A DNA stretch of 35,000 bases from Cristatella mucedo (GCA_009760855.2 WPIO01000133.1:670001-705000), one strand, 5' to 3'. Positions 10,894 through 21,255 are shown, counted from the first letter of the stretch. The notes: generated by a model not told the origin, from the letters alone. Numbers and translations: made by a program.

Positions 10894-10952
10894 GTGCCTT
10901 CATGCCAGGAGTGCCTGTCCAGCCAGTGTGCGTCAGATACCCCGGTCGCCTG
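10894..10952 (+). CDS. LPCAT: LPCAT-family acyltransferase, internal exon with motif IV
   Basis: A 59-nt exon that continues the 4264-4437 exon in frame. GT completes the glycine codon, followed by 19 codons reading AFMPGVPVQPVCVRYPGRL. This matches the LPCAT segment containing motif IV (VPVQPV), which shapes the acyl-acceptor site in the family. The acceptor is GGTTGCAG ending at 10893 and the donor is CTG|GTGAGCC, so the exon ends in phase 0. In LPCATs the next residues are a short D-T-x-T-W-x-W-x-G-P-G stretch. Given the phases on both sides that needs a mini-exon of about 32-35 nt, which I could not locate in the 3.6-kb intron. Directly upstream is an 18-bp tandem array of TGACGTCA boxes (10819-10878). 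Confidence 0.9.
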
Positions 10953-11092
10953 GTGAGCCATATCTCGCGGTAGCTCTTTGCAAAGGAACTGGCTCTACTG
11001 CCTCCCGGCTTGCACAAGCCTGTGCATGCCCGTATGTGCTCACCACATACTTTCGTCGTGGCCTGAGCTGCTTGCAAGCCTACTCACCATGT

Positions 11093-11093
<1 letters not shown>

Positions 11094-11142
<49 letters not shown>
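11094..11142. repeat. (CT)n microsatellite
   Basis: About 49 bp of pure CT repeat in LPCAT intron DNA, just downstream of the exon at 10894. Confidence 0.97.
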
Positions 11143-11145
<3 letters not shown>

Positions 11146-11483
11146 TCTCTCTTGGCAAAGTTTTGCTCAATTCCTTATAACTACTATGCCACGCTACCAG
11201 CGGAAAGTGGAGCAAGTATTGTCTGCATACTCCGTCGACATTTTTTTCAGGACCTTTCTTCGTGGATCAACGTCGGACCGGGATTGTAAGTAGTGTGCAA
11301 CAGAGCCGCAAACGTAAAGGGCGCTCGTCCTTAGCTGTCACGAGGCTGGGGGTTCTCATTGACGTGCCATGCCTCCTGCAGGTCTTCTTTGCTGCCTTGA
11401 GAACTATTGAGTAGTTACTTTGGATGTGGGGAAGTCGTCTGCCGAGCAAATCATCCATGCCACTGTCGGCCCATCACTCGGGT

Positions 11484-11515
11484 TCTCTCTCTCTTTCTCT
11501 ATCTCTCTTTTCCTT

Positions 11516-11606
<91 letters not shown>

Positions 11607-11607
11607 A
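11484..11607. repeat. (CT)n microsatellite
   Basis: About 124 bp of CT repeat with a few T-rich interruptions at its left end; the pure core is 11520-11602. Confidence 0.97.
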
Positions 11608-13864
11608 AGTTCTATGTCTATGTTTGTCAGGCTTCGTGTGGGCTTCTGAGTTGCACCGAAAATTCTTCAGTGATTGTAACTCGCTAGTGATGGCACCGGA
11701 TCGTCATTGGTAATATCTGTAAATGTTCTTCTATCTTCGCACTCATCGGATGACTCACTAGAGACAAGAACCAACAAACCCCATGTTGCATGTTAGGTGC
11801 ATAAACGGCAAAAAGACTTCGGGAAACGCCACACCACTGGTTCTTCGATCAGAGCAAATGTATGTAGAGGCATAATTTTGCCGAAGCTTTGTCCGAATCT
11901 TGGTTGAATGTCCCAGTTGCACCTCAGCAGTCAATGGCGATTTTATCTTTCCTGTGTCCATGCGGCATCTGGTACCTAGGCTGCTCACAGAGCCACCAAT
12001 CCTGTCCCCCAGCCTTCACCCTTCCATGCTAGGTCGTTTGCTAAAGTGCTCGATTCATTTTCTACTGTTTTCCTCTTATTAGACTTGAGTGGCGCCTTAA
12101 GCGGGCGAAAATTCGGACTCAAAACAACCGAGAACTTGTCTCATGTAGGAGCTTGCATCGATGCTGCCATGTCCACACTGGGTACAATTGAGAGCCGAGA
12201 CTAGCTTCGTTGTTGGGCTGTGGCTGTAACATTCGCTCTCGCATGGCAACACGAGAGATATCGCCAGTTTTGTGGTCGTAAAATTTCACGTTTTCACCAA
12301 ATGGAAATGAAGCAGCAACTATCAGTGGACACCTATCTGTTGCTGCCTATGCACTCTTGTATACCAGTCATCCAAAATTTAGCCGCCATCTTTCTATAGG
12401 TAGCTTTCTTTAGCAATAAACTCCTATATTCGAACTCTTGCATTCCCACAGAGTGGTCTGCCCATGCAAAGCTTCTATGAAGGCAGCATCCCTGTTGCTT
12501 CTTGTGTATGTTCGTGAGTGGTCGGCTGCCTCAGAGGTCTCCGACCTGCCACCAAGAAGTAGACCGCTCGGTTAGTTCCTCGGTGAGACTCGGTAATATT
12601 TCATTTTTATAGTACCCTCAGAGAACTTGATTTCTGTCTGGGCTCTTTACATATGCTGCAAAGGAATCATGATCGAATGGTTAGTGGTAGCATACTCAAT
12701 GTCATCGTGCATAACATGATCAGAAGCGTGTGGCGTGACAGAGGGTCAGCATGCAAATATGCAAATACGGTTAGTGGACAATTATGGGTAGTGCGGGCAG
12801 CCACCAGTTCCCTGCCCTTTGCCGGTCAAAACTGATGACATAGACTCAAGTTCTCGTGTGTCTTGACTCCAAAGTTCGACAGTGCAGACGAAGTTATAGG
12901 TATAAGTTATAGACATGCAAGAGAAAGACTCGCTGCTGACGACGGCTGTCAGCATACTCGACGGCTGCCAGCCTAGCTGATTTCTCACTGGCCACGAAAC
13001 ACACTGGTGTGGAGTAGAGGAAACAGGTAGAAGCCCTGTGGCCTCTCTTTGAAGTTACTGGGCAGCAGCTACGGCAGGTCACGTCCGAGCCCCTTCAAGG
13101 GTGCCCGTGACCTCCTCTGGAATGGGGTCACGGTGTAACCTCATCTTAGCTTAGTCCTGGTTGACACCAGCAGCAGCATTGTTCTCTTTGCCTTGTTTGT
13201 TCAGTTTCTTGCTAAGATATCTAGCCGTGGTATTTACCTTAGCTTCTAGCTTCTAAGAGGCGATTACTGACGAGCCTTAGCTTAGGCTGAGGCTGCAGCT
13301 GCTGCTGCAGCAAAGCAAGCATGTTTTGGTATGCTGCCGTAATAATGGGCCAGCCGAATGTCAGACTCATGAAGAGTAACCGCCACGCCTGCCGAGATTA
13401 GGCTGAGGGGGCAATAGTGCTGACGGCAGCAGCCTCGATGCTTTGATCGTCGTCGGCGTTCCTTGCACTGTTGTGCAAGCAGCTGCATGTCCGATCTTCG
13501 CACGACGAAGAAACCAACTTGCAGAAGCCGCCAGAAACCAGCTTCTTGGCATCGTTTCACCGTTATGCAGCTTGCAGGCGATCGTTGCCGTTTGATCGTT
13601 GCCCATTTGAGATGAATAGGAGCTGAGCCAGCATAGTATCTGTGTGGGAAAAAACTGGACTTGTGCAGCAGCGCAAGCATGAAGCTCCTCGAACTTTTTC
13701 GTCTCGGAGCTGCTCGGACATCGCTGCAGAACATCGCTGGTCTCGTCTCTCACTTTCGCGCATACCCTCTGTCCATCGCTCTGCACTACATGTCAGCAGC
13801 TATAGCTGAGAATGGTGGAGTATGGAAGGCTTGCCTCCGGCGTCGGTCAGTAGTGCCTCCGCCA
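11608..13864. other. LPCAT intron, no exon recognised
   Basis: The expected LPCAT mini-exon (W-x-W-x-G-P-G) should lie between 10952 and 14594, but no match was found by eye. A pair of short CGACGGCTG(T/C)CAGC repeats occurs near 12940-12970. Frames at 13282-13786 are mutually overlapping and unassigned. Confidence 0.5.
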
Positions 13865-14000
13865 TCACTTCCTAACTTTCATTTTCACTTCTGCAGAAAG
13901 ACAGACACAAGTGGCAGGCAATCGAGCTGGCCGCTAGTTGGTGTCTTACTTGATATCGCACTTGGATGATGCTACACATGCATCGTTGCTCGGCCGAGGA
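13865..14000 (+). repeat. Duplicated 136-bp segment, copy 1
   Basis: About 90% identical to 18753-18889. Both begin TCACTTCCTAACTTTC, carry a pyrimidine tract ending TTCTGCAG, and continue AAAGACAGACAC, then GTGGCAGGCAATCGAGCTGG and CCGCTAGTTGGTGTC, ending GCCGAGGA. The CTGCAG looks like a splice acceptor in both. In this copy the matching frame (KDRHKWQAIELAASWC) soon hits a stop. The segment is bounded on both sides by GTCAGTAGTGCCTCC units of the 22-bp minisatellite. Confidence 0.85.
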
Positions 14001-14177
14001 GTCAGTAGTGCCTCCGGCGACAGTCAGTAGTGCCTCCGGCGACAGTCAGTAGTGCCTCCGGCGACAGTCAGTAGTGCCTCCGGCGACAGTCAGTAGTGCC
14101 TCCGGCGACAGTCAGTAGTGCCTCCGGCGACAGTCAGTAGTGCCTCCGGCGTCAGTAGTGCCTCTGGTGTCAGTAGT
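14001..14177 (+). repeat. 22-bp minisatellite, about 7-8 units
   Basis: Tandem GTCAGTAGTGCCTCCGGCGA plus CA (22 bp). The last units are shortened to 18 bp (lacking GACA) and diverged. One isolated unit at about 13846 precedes the duplicated segment at 13865, so that segment is effectively embedded in the array. Confidence 0.93.
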
Positions 14178-14593
14178 CTCGCATGAGCTAGCAAGCTTAA
14201 GTGGCCACGTTCTATGGCCTAGCACGTTCAAGTCTCTTGAGCCACTCGGATGCTTTAGGTGCCATCCCTTTGCCGAACTAGGAGAGGGGCAGTATCGTCG
14301 GCAGGTTGCAGGAACGCACCATTGCACGCGTGGGCGGTACTTTTGAACATGCTGCACCACGTGAAACTCTTTCAGCAACACTAGTGCAAGCGTGCCGCGC
14401 TGCCGTGGCCCCCCTTCAGGTTGCGCCACCGACAGATTCATTCAGATTCCGGCACGAGACATGTCGCTCGTCGTAGCCTCCAGTCCTTTCCACCGCTCGT
14501 GCCCTGCCTCGTGACCTGCCTGCCGTTGCCCCTGCCGGTCTCGTGTCGCGGGAGTCGTGAACCCAATGCAGAGCAGTATTTTCGCTGTTCCAG

Positions 14594-14731
14594 GGTGACG
14601 ATGATCATGTTTCATCTCAGCTACCCTCACACACCGCTCGAAATCGAGTTCCTGCCGGTGTACTATCCGAGTGATGAGGAGAAGAAAGATGCTCGCCTGT
14701 ATGCCGACAACGTTCGAAACCTTTTGTCCAA
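14594..14731 (+). CDS. LPCAT: LPCAT-family acyltransferase, exon after motif IV
   Basis: Exon of 138 nt: one base of a split codon, 45 codons, then two bases (AA). The central translation LEIEFLPVYYPSDEEKKDAR aligns with the LPCAT segment EIEFLPVY-P-EEE..., and ADNVRNLLS aligns with the following ASNVRRVMA helix. The acceptor is TTCGCTGTTCCAG ending at 14593 and the donor is CCAA|GTAAGTC, a strong consensus. The two trailing bases join the first G of the exon at 18232 to give lysine, preserving the family sequence. The segment before LEIEF (VTMIMFHLSYPHTP) corresponds to the human GALEILWLTLCQFHNQ region and is the least conserved part. Confidence 0.88.
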
Positions 14732-15095
14732 GTAAGTCGTTCCCAAACAGTGCGTTTGCGTAGGCTTCTTGCCCTGCCCGTGCCTGCCACCTGTATGTGT
14801 GCGCTTTCGTGCTTGTACGTGTCCTCGTCTATATGCCGTGAATGCATGAACGTGGGGCACCCGTGCACCATCTCCCTGCCCCCCACTGCCCCCAGCAATG
14901 GCCATCACGTCCGTCACGTGTTCATTTACTCGTCCGATGGCTATCGCCATCGCTGGCTGACCCTGCTCGTTGGATGTATGCATATGCCTCTATGCCTCAG
15001 CCACACGTGCGTGAATGGCTCGTTGGATGTGATGCTCCCCCTATGCCTCAGCTGCGCCGCGCGCGCTCGAGCTCAGAGCAGCCGAAAGCAGCAAA

Positions 15096-15177
15096 GTCAG
15101 GTCAGACTTTGTGTCGTCAGACTTTGTCAGTCTTTGTCAGACTTTTGTCAGTCTTTGTCAGACCGGTCAGACTTTGC
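15096..15177 (+). repeat. Short GTCAGACTTT tandem repeat
   Basis: About 80 bp of reiterated GTCAGACTTT and GTCAGTCTTT units of irregular length, in LPCAT intron DNA. Confidence 0.8.
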
Positions 15178-15615
15178 CTCATCGCAGTGGATGTCTCTTC
15201 ATTGCACGGTGAAAGCCACTCACTTCCGGGCCACCCACTCCTCATCACCAGGCTCTTCCGACACTGTAGAAGACACGTGGAAGTCAGCTGATCTTCACTT
15301 GCTCACTTTGTCTCAGCATCGTGCCGCCAGCCGGGTCACTAGAGAGAGAGTGAAGTGTCTTTAGTTGGCTCACGTGTTTCCTTCCTCTCTTCCTTCCATG
15401 CTTTCCAAGCTTCCAGTGCTCTCGGTGGGCTGAGCACAGGAGCAGTCTGAAAGTTATTGCTGTGGATTTAACCTTGACCATGCCCAATCCTGCCAAGCAT
15501 TGTGTGTCACACACAGTCGCCTCTTTGGGGCGCGCCACCCTGCTGGAGTGTTGGGAGCCCCTCGCTGTGCCGTCATATGCTGCTGTTACAAGCAAACGTG
15601 AAAGAGACAGTGAGA

Positions 15616-15619
<4 letters not shown>

Positions 15620-15700
<81 letters not shown>

Positions 15701-15751
15701 ATAGAGACAAAGACAGGGAGACACAGAGAAACAAAGACATGGAGACAGACA
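15620..15751. repeat. (GA)n microsatellite with degenerate flank
   Basis: Pure GA from 15620 to 15697, then a decayed purine-rich tail of GAGACAxAGACA units to about 15751. Confidence 0.96.
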
Positions 15752-16276
15752 GGGTACGTATACATGCATACACACTTGCACTTGCTTGTTGCAGATGCAA
15801 TGTTAACGGTCAGCTTTAGCCTATGAGCTTCACGGCATGCTTTTACTGTATACTTATTGGTCCGTTTGCTTGATTAGACCATTAAAGGCAATTTATTACC
15901 ACAGGAGCAAGCATTCAGGACATCGAGAGTGGAAATCAGAAATCGGTCATTCTGTGGTGCAAACAACCTGCTCGTCAAGTTGCTATTATGGCAAACCATC
16001 CAGTCACACTTGTACTATCTTCTGCTTATATGCCCGTGTGTGGTGATGCATCGGTATTTGGCCCTAGAATGTATATACGTGCATTGCCGTGAGTATGCAC
16101 CGTCATATGCATACTTCAAAGCTCAAGCAGTATTCAATGCACATATTGTAGCCAGCAGACTTTTCTCTCTTGGCATCTGTTGCAGCTGAACTGTGTGCTG
16201 TTGCAAGAGAACCACTGTGGCAAGCATGGCTCGACAGAATCCTGCTCTCAGGATGACCCCAGTCCTGTCGTAAAAG

Positions 16277-16410
16277 GCCTCATCTGGTTTGGTCCAGCGG
16301 TTAAGGTGCTCGCCCCGACCAAGGTCTGGCTGAGGTTGTGGGCTCGAGCCTGGAGGCATATGTGAAGCGCCTGAATAAAGATTAGGTTCTCTTAGGGTGC
16401 TATACAAATT
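16277..16410 (+). mobile_element. tRNA/LINE-tail SINE (family A), most complete copy
   Basis: The head TGGTTTGGTCCAGCGGTTAA then GGTGCTCGCCCCGACC holds a pol III A-box-like segment. GTGGGCTCGAGCC is the B-box region. The tail GTGAAGCGCCTGAATAAAGA followed by TTAGGTTCTCTTAGGGTGCT and ATACAAA ends in an AT-rich run. The tail resembles the 3' end of the LINE at 29888-29957, so the SINE is probably mobilised by that LINE (inference). Confidence 0.85.
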
Positions 16411-16572
16411 AATTATATATTTTTATATATCCTGGGTCATCCTCTGATCCATCCCAGCTGGCTGCTGTATGCAAACAGACCAGATTTGTGAGATTTACCT
16501 GACTTATTTATCCCCCCTCCCCCTGTTGCTTCGTTTATGTGGGGCCTTTAACTTGGGTCGCAATGGCCCACA

Positions 16573-16630
16573 AGGCCCGTGATGGTCCACTAGGTAAGAT
16601 TAGCTGATCAAGCGGCCTCATTTATATAAA
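16573..16630. mobile_element. Inverted SINE B head/tail junction fragment
   Basis: GTGATGGTCCACTAGGTAAG (16579-16598) matches the family B head on the + strand. It is directly followed by TTAGCTGATCAAGCGGCCTC then ATTTATATA, which matches the reverse complement of the family B tail at about 22 of 30 positions. A head in one orientation fused to a tail in the other suggests a rearranged or inverted insertion. Confidence 0.5.
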
Positions 16631-18231
16631 TACAGCACTGACCAATGAAATCCGTGCAGCCTATGAATCAAGATACAGCCGAAGATATTTCAGTGTATTT
16701 CATTTATTGCTAGCCAATAAAATTTCACCAAAGCATAGGATTTGCACAAGATAGCAATATTTGTGACAAGTCATGCAGGTGATCACCTTGGTTTTCTTAC
16801 CAAGAGCATAAATATGAGCAGTCACCCTGCATTTGCAGTGTCTGGGACAATTTCTGGCTATCTACATAGCCACATTCTCGATGAACATTACTTTGCAGGG
16901 CACCCGGAGCACTGCAAAGTAGGATTTACTAGATGCATTACGTTGTTACCGAGTTTCAGGGGTCAAAGGCAAGTTCCAACCAAACCAGCCATACTCCGGC
17001 CACTCTGCCGCTCGCCATGCCGCCGAGCTAGGATAAGACGAGAGGCAGTCAGGTTAAACCTCTTTATAATAACGCATGCGCCAACAACAACAGGGGAACT
17101 AAACAAGTCTACAAGGAGGGTCCTAAACAAAACACACTCATCTTAGCGCCAACAAACGTGTCAGTTGGACAGTCGGCTTGTCAGTCCTGTCGTTGTACCA
17201 TCTCCGAATCCAGCAGTACAAGCGTATGCCATCCAAAACCCGGCTGGCTGAGTAACTGCTTGGCTAGTCCGAATCGACAACTACCACAGTCGTGAGCTTC
17301 CACCGAAAGACGCCAACAAACGGGGGGGGGGGTCACGAACACGGGGAATGCATAAGTCTCAACAACGAGCAAGCTATCCAGCTCCACTCGGGCTTTGGGT
17401 ACTCGTTCCCTTGTGTGCGCGGCAGCATCGCCGGAGCACGCCTGCACGAATCCAGGTGCGTAACTCGGCGAGACCGGGAGCCTCCAACACCACGACTTAC
17501 TCGGCCAACTTCTCCTACCCAAGAGCCCCAGTGGCCTCAAGTCACCACTCATGCCGTAGGTCCGATCCCGGCCTAGCCGGTGACCCTAACCCTCATTATA
17601 GCCGCCCGGCCCCAGCCAACCGAACCCAGCCTGGGTACAACCTATCCCCCTCTCTAAAATTGTAACTCAACAAGTGTCGGGCATTTTTTCAGCAACCATC
17701 AGGAGTTTGAGGCATGTTATTCTGAGCTTGCACAATCGTAGGCTTGGCGTGGTTCTAAAATATGCAACAAATCGATGTTGCGATGGAATAGACAAACCAT
17801 CCAGCATGGTTTTCTGATAAACCACCAATTGAAAAATTCTTTTAATCATATCCTAGATCTTAACTCTCTCACTTTTCCAAATGCATGCACTAAACTAGAC
17901 TCTCGTTATTTCAATGAGAACTTGTAAGTGCACGCATCGTGGTTTTGGGATCTCGGTTGATTACCAAGACTTGTAAAATGGTTTGATACGGCTATACGGT
18001 TCTCTTTATATCAGGAAACGTATTTGGCTCTCGTATCTCGCTCTAACGCTCGTCCATTTGCTTTGATCTTTGGTGCTGAAATTGTGCGGAAGTCATCGGA
18101 AACCGATGAATATGCTTCCTTTCCAGCATATGTAGAGTCCCTACAGGGAGAGTAAGTTCTCCTGTGGCGCTACATGCGACGTTATGTCACTAGTATTACT
18201 ATGATTATAATAAGTCACTGAATCCTTACAG
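16631..18231. other. LPCAT intron, nothing assigned
   Basis: A run of ten G at 17323-17332 and a C-rich stretch near 17570-17640 are the only marked features. No coding similarity was found. Confidence 0.5.
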
Positions 18232-18387
18232 GGAGCTGGGAATACCGCTCACGAATCACACCTACGAAGACCTCATGGAACTCCAGAAGCGCTTCAAGAA
18301 CACGCGACCGTCGCCACTTGCCATATGGAGAGACCTGCTCCTTCGAGGGTCGATCGTCATGCCTCGGGAGCTGTTGCAGGCCCAGTG
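18232..18387 (+). CDS. LPCAT: LPCAT-family acyltransferase, exon after the acyltransferase domain; end ambiguous
   Basis: The exon opens after ATCCTTACAG (acceptor ending 18231) and continues the previous exon as K|ELGIPLTNHTYEDLMELQ. ELGIP-T-HTYED is the LPCAT2 hallmark that follows the acyltransferase domain. The next 30 residues, starting KRFKNTRPSPLAIWRD, no longer resemble the EF-hand linker of vertebrate LPCAT1/2. Two ends are possible. Translation can run to a TGA at 18388-18390, giving an enzyme without EF-hands, or the exon can splice at CCA|GTGAGC after 18384, a moderate donor. No EF-hand coding exon was recognised between here and the convergent SUCLG2 gene. Start and phase are secure; the end is not. 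Confidence 0.75.
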
Positions 18388-18752
18388 AGCAGTGTATAGT
18401 GTATAGGGCAGCTGCTCCTTCCGGATCTGTGGCTCGCTGCTGGCTCCTCGCGAAACGTAACTTCAACTGACCAAACCGAGCCGAATTCGGCTCACAGACC
18501 CGTATACGGACGTACGGCCTCGGCGAGGAAGAGCAGCCGTGTTGCTTGCTCCGTCGCTTGTCGGACGAGGGCAGACGACTCAACTCGGCCGCTTGCTTTC
18601 TTGGAGAGCCGCCGGTGCAGCTTTCGTGCAGATCCAAATGGTCGTCGCTGCGGTGCGCTCAGAGTGACGGCGACTGCTAGCAAAAGACTGCTCAGAGCTT
18701 CCGCTATCACTCACATTCCTCCATGAAGGCGAAGGGCCACTGGCCTATGCAG

Positions 18753-18889
18753 TCACTTCCTAACTTTCACTTTCATTTCTGCAGAAAGACAGACACGTGT
18801 GGCAGGCAATCGAGCTGGCCGCTAGTTGGTGTCGTGCTTGCCATCACTGCTTGGATAACGCTACACATGCTTCGTTGCTCCGCCGAGGA
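18753..18889 (+). repeat. Duplicated 136-bp segment, copy 2
   Basis: Partner of 13865-14000. Here the frame after the acceptor-like TTTCTGCAG, starting KDRHVWQAIELAASWCRACH, stays open for about 75 codons. A second frame (KTDTCGRQSSWPLVGVVLAI...) is also open. Neither resembles a family I know. It lies 370 bp beyond the last LPCAT exon, so it could be an exonised repeat, but no evidence of use is visible. Confidence 0.8.
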
Positions 18890-19817
18890 CTGTCGAGGCA
18901 GGATGGTCGCTTGCACTCAGTTGCCTCTAGCTCTCCCTGCTCATTCCTTTCCCACGGTAGACCTTTTGTGGGGGGATCTCCGTGGAAAGTCTCGGAGGCT
19001 CTTTGTTTGTTTGTTTGAAATCTGAGTTTTTGTGCTCGAGCTTTCGCACGGCAGCTAGGAGATTGAAGCTTGCTTGCTGAGTCGTGTCAACATGGTGATC
19101 CCAGGCCATTTACCTGGGTAGATTATTGTTGCAGAGTGTCACTAACTTGTAGTGCATGCGGTCGTTTTTTCGTGATTACATTTGGATTAAAACTATCCAA
19201 CACCTGGGGTGATAAAAAATGCCAACTGCTCTCGATTGGTCGGCAGCAGCTGAAGTTCGTGAGAGCCGTCAAAGGAATGCCGAAATGGCGATTGGGAGGT
19301 TGTTCATCAACCGCCATTGTACTGCAGTGGTATTTTTATTTTCTTTCCATCTTCGTCTGGTGCGAGGCTGCGATAAACAAGTAGAGAGACGTGCTCCAGC
19401 CGTCCATCAAACCATCTAGGCAAATAAGTCGCCCTAATTTATAGATACGCGAAGCACAGGGGGATGACGTTGTGCTCGTGGACGAATACTGGCAGCTATG
19501 GATTTATCTTCCTAGAGCAGCGATCCGCTCCATCTGAGTCGGCTCTCAACGTTACGCCCGAGCGCTAGCTCGGCGATCATGAGAGATGGCATCGAAAACT
19601 CAACCACTGCCGTACTCGGTGGGCTGAAAGATTCAGATCCACCACGGGTAAACGTCCAAGTCTAGGGGTAAAAGCAGCTTTCACTGAGAGAATTTCTTCT
19701 GTTAGGGAAAATGCCCCCTTCACTAGGAAAAAGTCCCCTGAGAAAGCAAACGTAACCTTTTATAGAAAGTATAGACTAGAGGTAAAACTAGGCCGATTCA
19801 GCAAACTTGTCTATCTA
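18890..19817. other. Interval between convergent genes, nothing assigned
   Basis: EF-hand exons that could follow the LPCAT exon at 18232 were looked for here and not found. Frames at 19070-19419 lack similarity. Confidence 0.45.
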
Positions 19818-19877
19818 GCGGCAGACGAGCCGAACCCACGACCCATGGGCAGTGGAAGGTTTACTTCTTACCAGTTT
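19818..19877 (-). mobile_element. Possible SINE B head fragment
   Basis: On the - strand ACTGGTAAGAAGTAAACCTT leads to GGTCGTGGGTTCGGCTC, similar to the family B tRNA-like head and B box. There is no body or tail. Confidence 0.35.
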
Positions 19878-19932
19878 TCGGATCCAGGACAACCTCGTTT
19901 AAATGGATCACGGGCTACAGAACGAATCGACT

Positions 19933-20033
19933 TCTTGTCCGGACCGAGGTCTGGCCGAGATCGTGGGCTCGAGCCCCGTGGCATATGTGAAACGCCTGAA
20001 TAGAGATTTAAGCTCTATTAGGGTGCTATACAA
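19933..20033 (+). mobile_element. tRNA/LINE-tail SINE (family A), 5'-truncated
   Basis: CTTGTCCGGACCGAGGTCTG, GTGGGCTCGAGCCCCGTGGC and ATGTGAAACGCCTGAATAGA lead to a tail AGCTCTATTAGGGTGCTATA followed by an AT-rich run. It matches the copy at 16277. Confidence 0.82.
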
Positions 20034-20036
20034 CAT

Positions 20037-21047
20037 GAAATATTATATTATTAATACTTGGAAGATCTTACGTCTGACTTGCAAGCCACCTGCACAAATC
20101 CGGTCATGTCCTTGCTCCTTAAGTATTCTCTTAAACCAAACTCGGCACTTAAGTGATCTCTCTGCTCCTCGCACTAAAGTGAGAAATATTTTGGTGATAA
20201 GGCCTTCAGCTCGTATGCACAGAAAGTCAGGGGCTGGTTGCTGGCTATGGTCCCGACCTTGCACGATTAGGACACATTCTATTCCACTCAAGCTTTTCCG
20301 TCGTGCTAGTGAATCGGTCTTGGGAGTTCCCATGTGTTTGGCATGCATACCTGAGTATGATATAGTACATTTTACTAGGCAGAGATCCTACTATCCGGAG
20401 GACCTGAACGTCTTCCAGTTTGCTTTAGCATGCCGGCATAATCATGACTGAGCTTACCGCTAGCACCGATTCATTGATTCTCTTGCAGAGAGTTGAAAGC
20501 ACACGGATACAGATTTAGACATTAAAGGGCCATACAAATGACTATAACTGTTATAATTACAATAACAAATAGTATGCATTATCAGTAATTATATATTAAT
20601 ATTCAACATTATAATATTGTTAATATTCTACAGTAATCTTTATTCTTATTCTTATTTTGCAAGTAGCTTAACGATTTCAACTTTGTATTGATGCACCATC
20701 GATGGGTCGGACACACGATGAATTTTACAAAGGATTTTTTTTTCTTTAGTTTCTAGAAAACCTTCACAGATGTATTTGCTTATGGCGACACCATCGTTCT
20801 ATACAGGCCCTCCTTTCGAGTATTATAGCCAGGAGCAGCTAACATTTAGTTATCGGGAAAATTTCTGCAGAACTTTCTAGTGCATCACTGGGGTTCTATT
20901 TTTTAATTCAAAGAGGTTAACAAAGGCACCGCGAGTCTGAAAACTAAGCAAGTTTGCTGGCTATCTTGATGAGACACGGCTAATTATAAGCTGCTTAATC
21001 TACGGTCAAATCGATTGCATTGCAATCACCAAGCCAAGAGAGGGGCG
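20037..21047. other. Interval between convergent genes, possible decayed retroelement
   Basis: A frame at 20040-20451 has no family I recognise. About 75 bp later ACATTAAAGGGCCATACAAA followed by AT-rich DNA (20519-20540) resembles the LINE/SINE tail, so the segment may be an old LINE 3' insertion. Confidence 0.35.
20639..20644 (-). promoter_or_regulatory. Possible SUCLG2 polyadenylation signal
   Basis: TTTATT on the + strand reads AATAAA on the SUCLG2 strand, about 610 nt past its stop codon. It lies in an AT-rich stretch, so it could be chance or part of a retroelement tail. If used, the SUCLG2 3' UTR would be antisense to the candidate exon at 21048. Confidence 0.25.
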
Positions 21048-21138
21048 ATGGGAACAAGCAGATCTAGCAGAATCGTCAGAGCAGAAGACACATATACAGG
21101 CATCCTAGGCAAAGCCGTCGATGCAGACGATATCCCCG
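21048..21138 (+). CDS. Candidate short first coding exon with N-myristoylation motif (unidentified gene)
   Basis: An ATG in good context (GGGGCGATGG) opens a frame beginning MGTSRSSRIVRAEDTYTGIL, continuing GKAVDADDIP, and reaching a strong donor CCCCG|GTAAGTA after 21138. Unspliced, it stops three codons later. Gly2 and Ser6 fit the N-myristoylation pattern MGxxxS. A small charged N-terminus of this kind occurs in MICOS CHCH proteins such as MIC19/MIC25, but the resemblance is loose and I do not assign the family. The candidate lies 118 nt beyond the SUCLG2 stop, on the opposite strand, so a gene starting here would run through SUCLG2 introns. No second exon was recognised. It may be real or a chance open frame. 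Confidence 0.3.
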
Positions 21139-21255
21139 GTAAGTAAATGTGCTTTTATGTATAAAAATGGCATTCAATTGTCAGCACTAGCAGCCAACAA
21201 CTACAATCAACTGGGTGTCACTTTCGTGAGGCAGCAATAGTCCAAGTGGGGGAAA

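Noticed and set aside
13282-13786. Reverse-strand frames of about 140-150 codons
   Set aside because: Three overlapping frames are open at once, with low-complexity alanine runs from CAG repeats and no domain.
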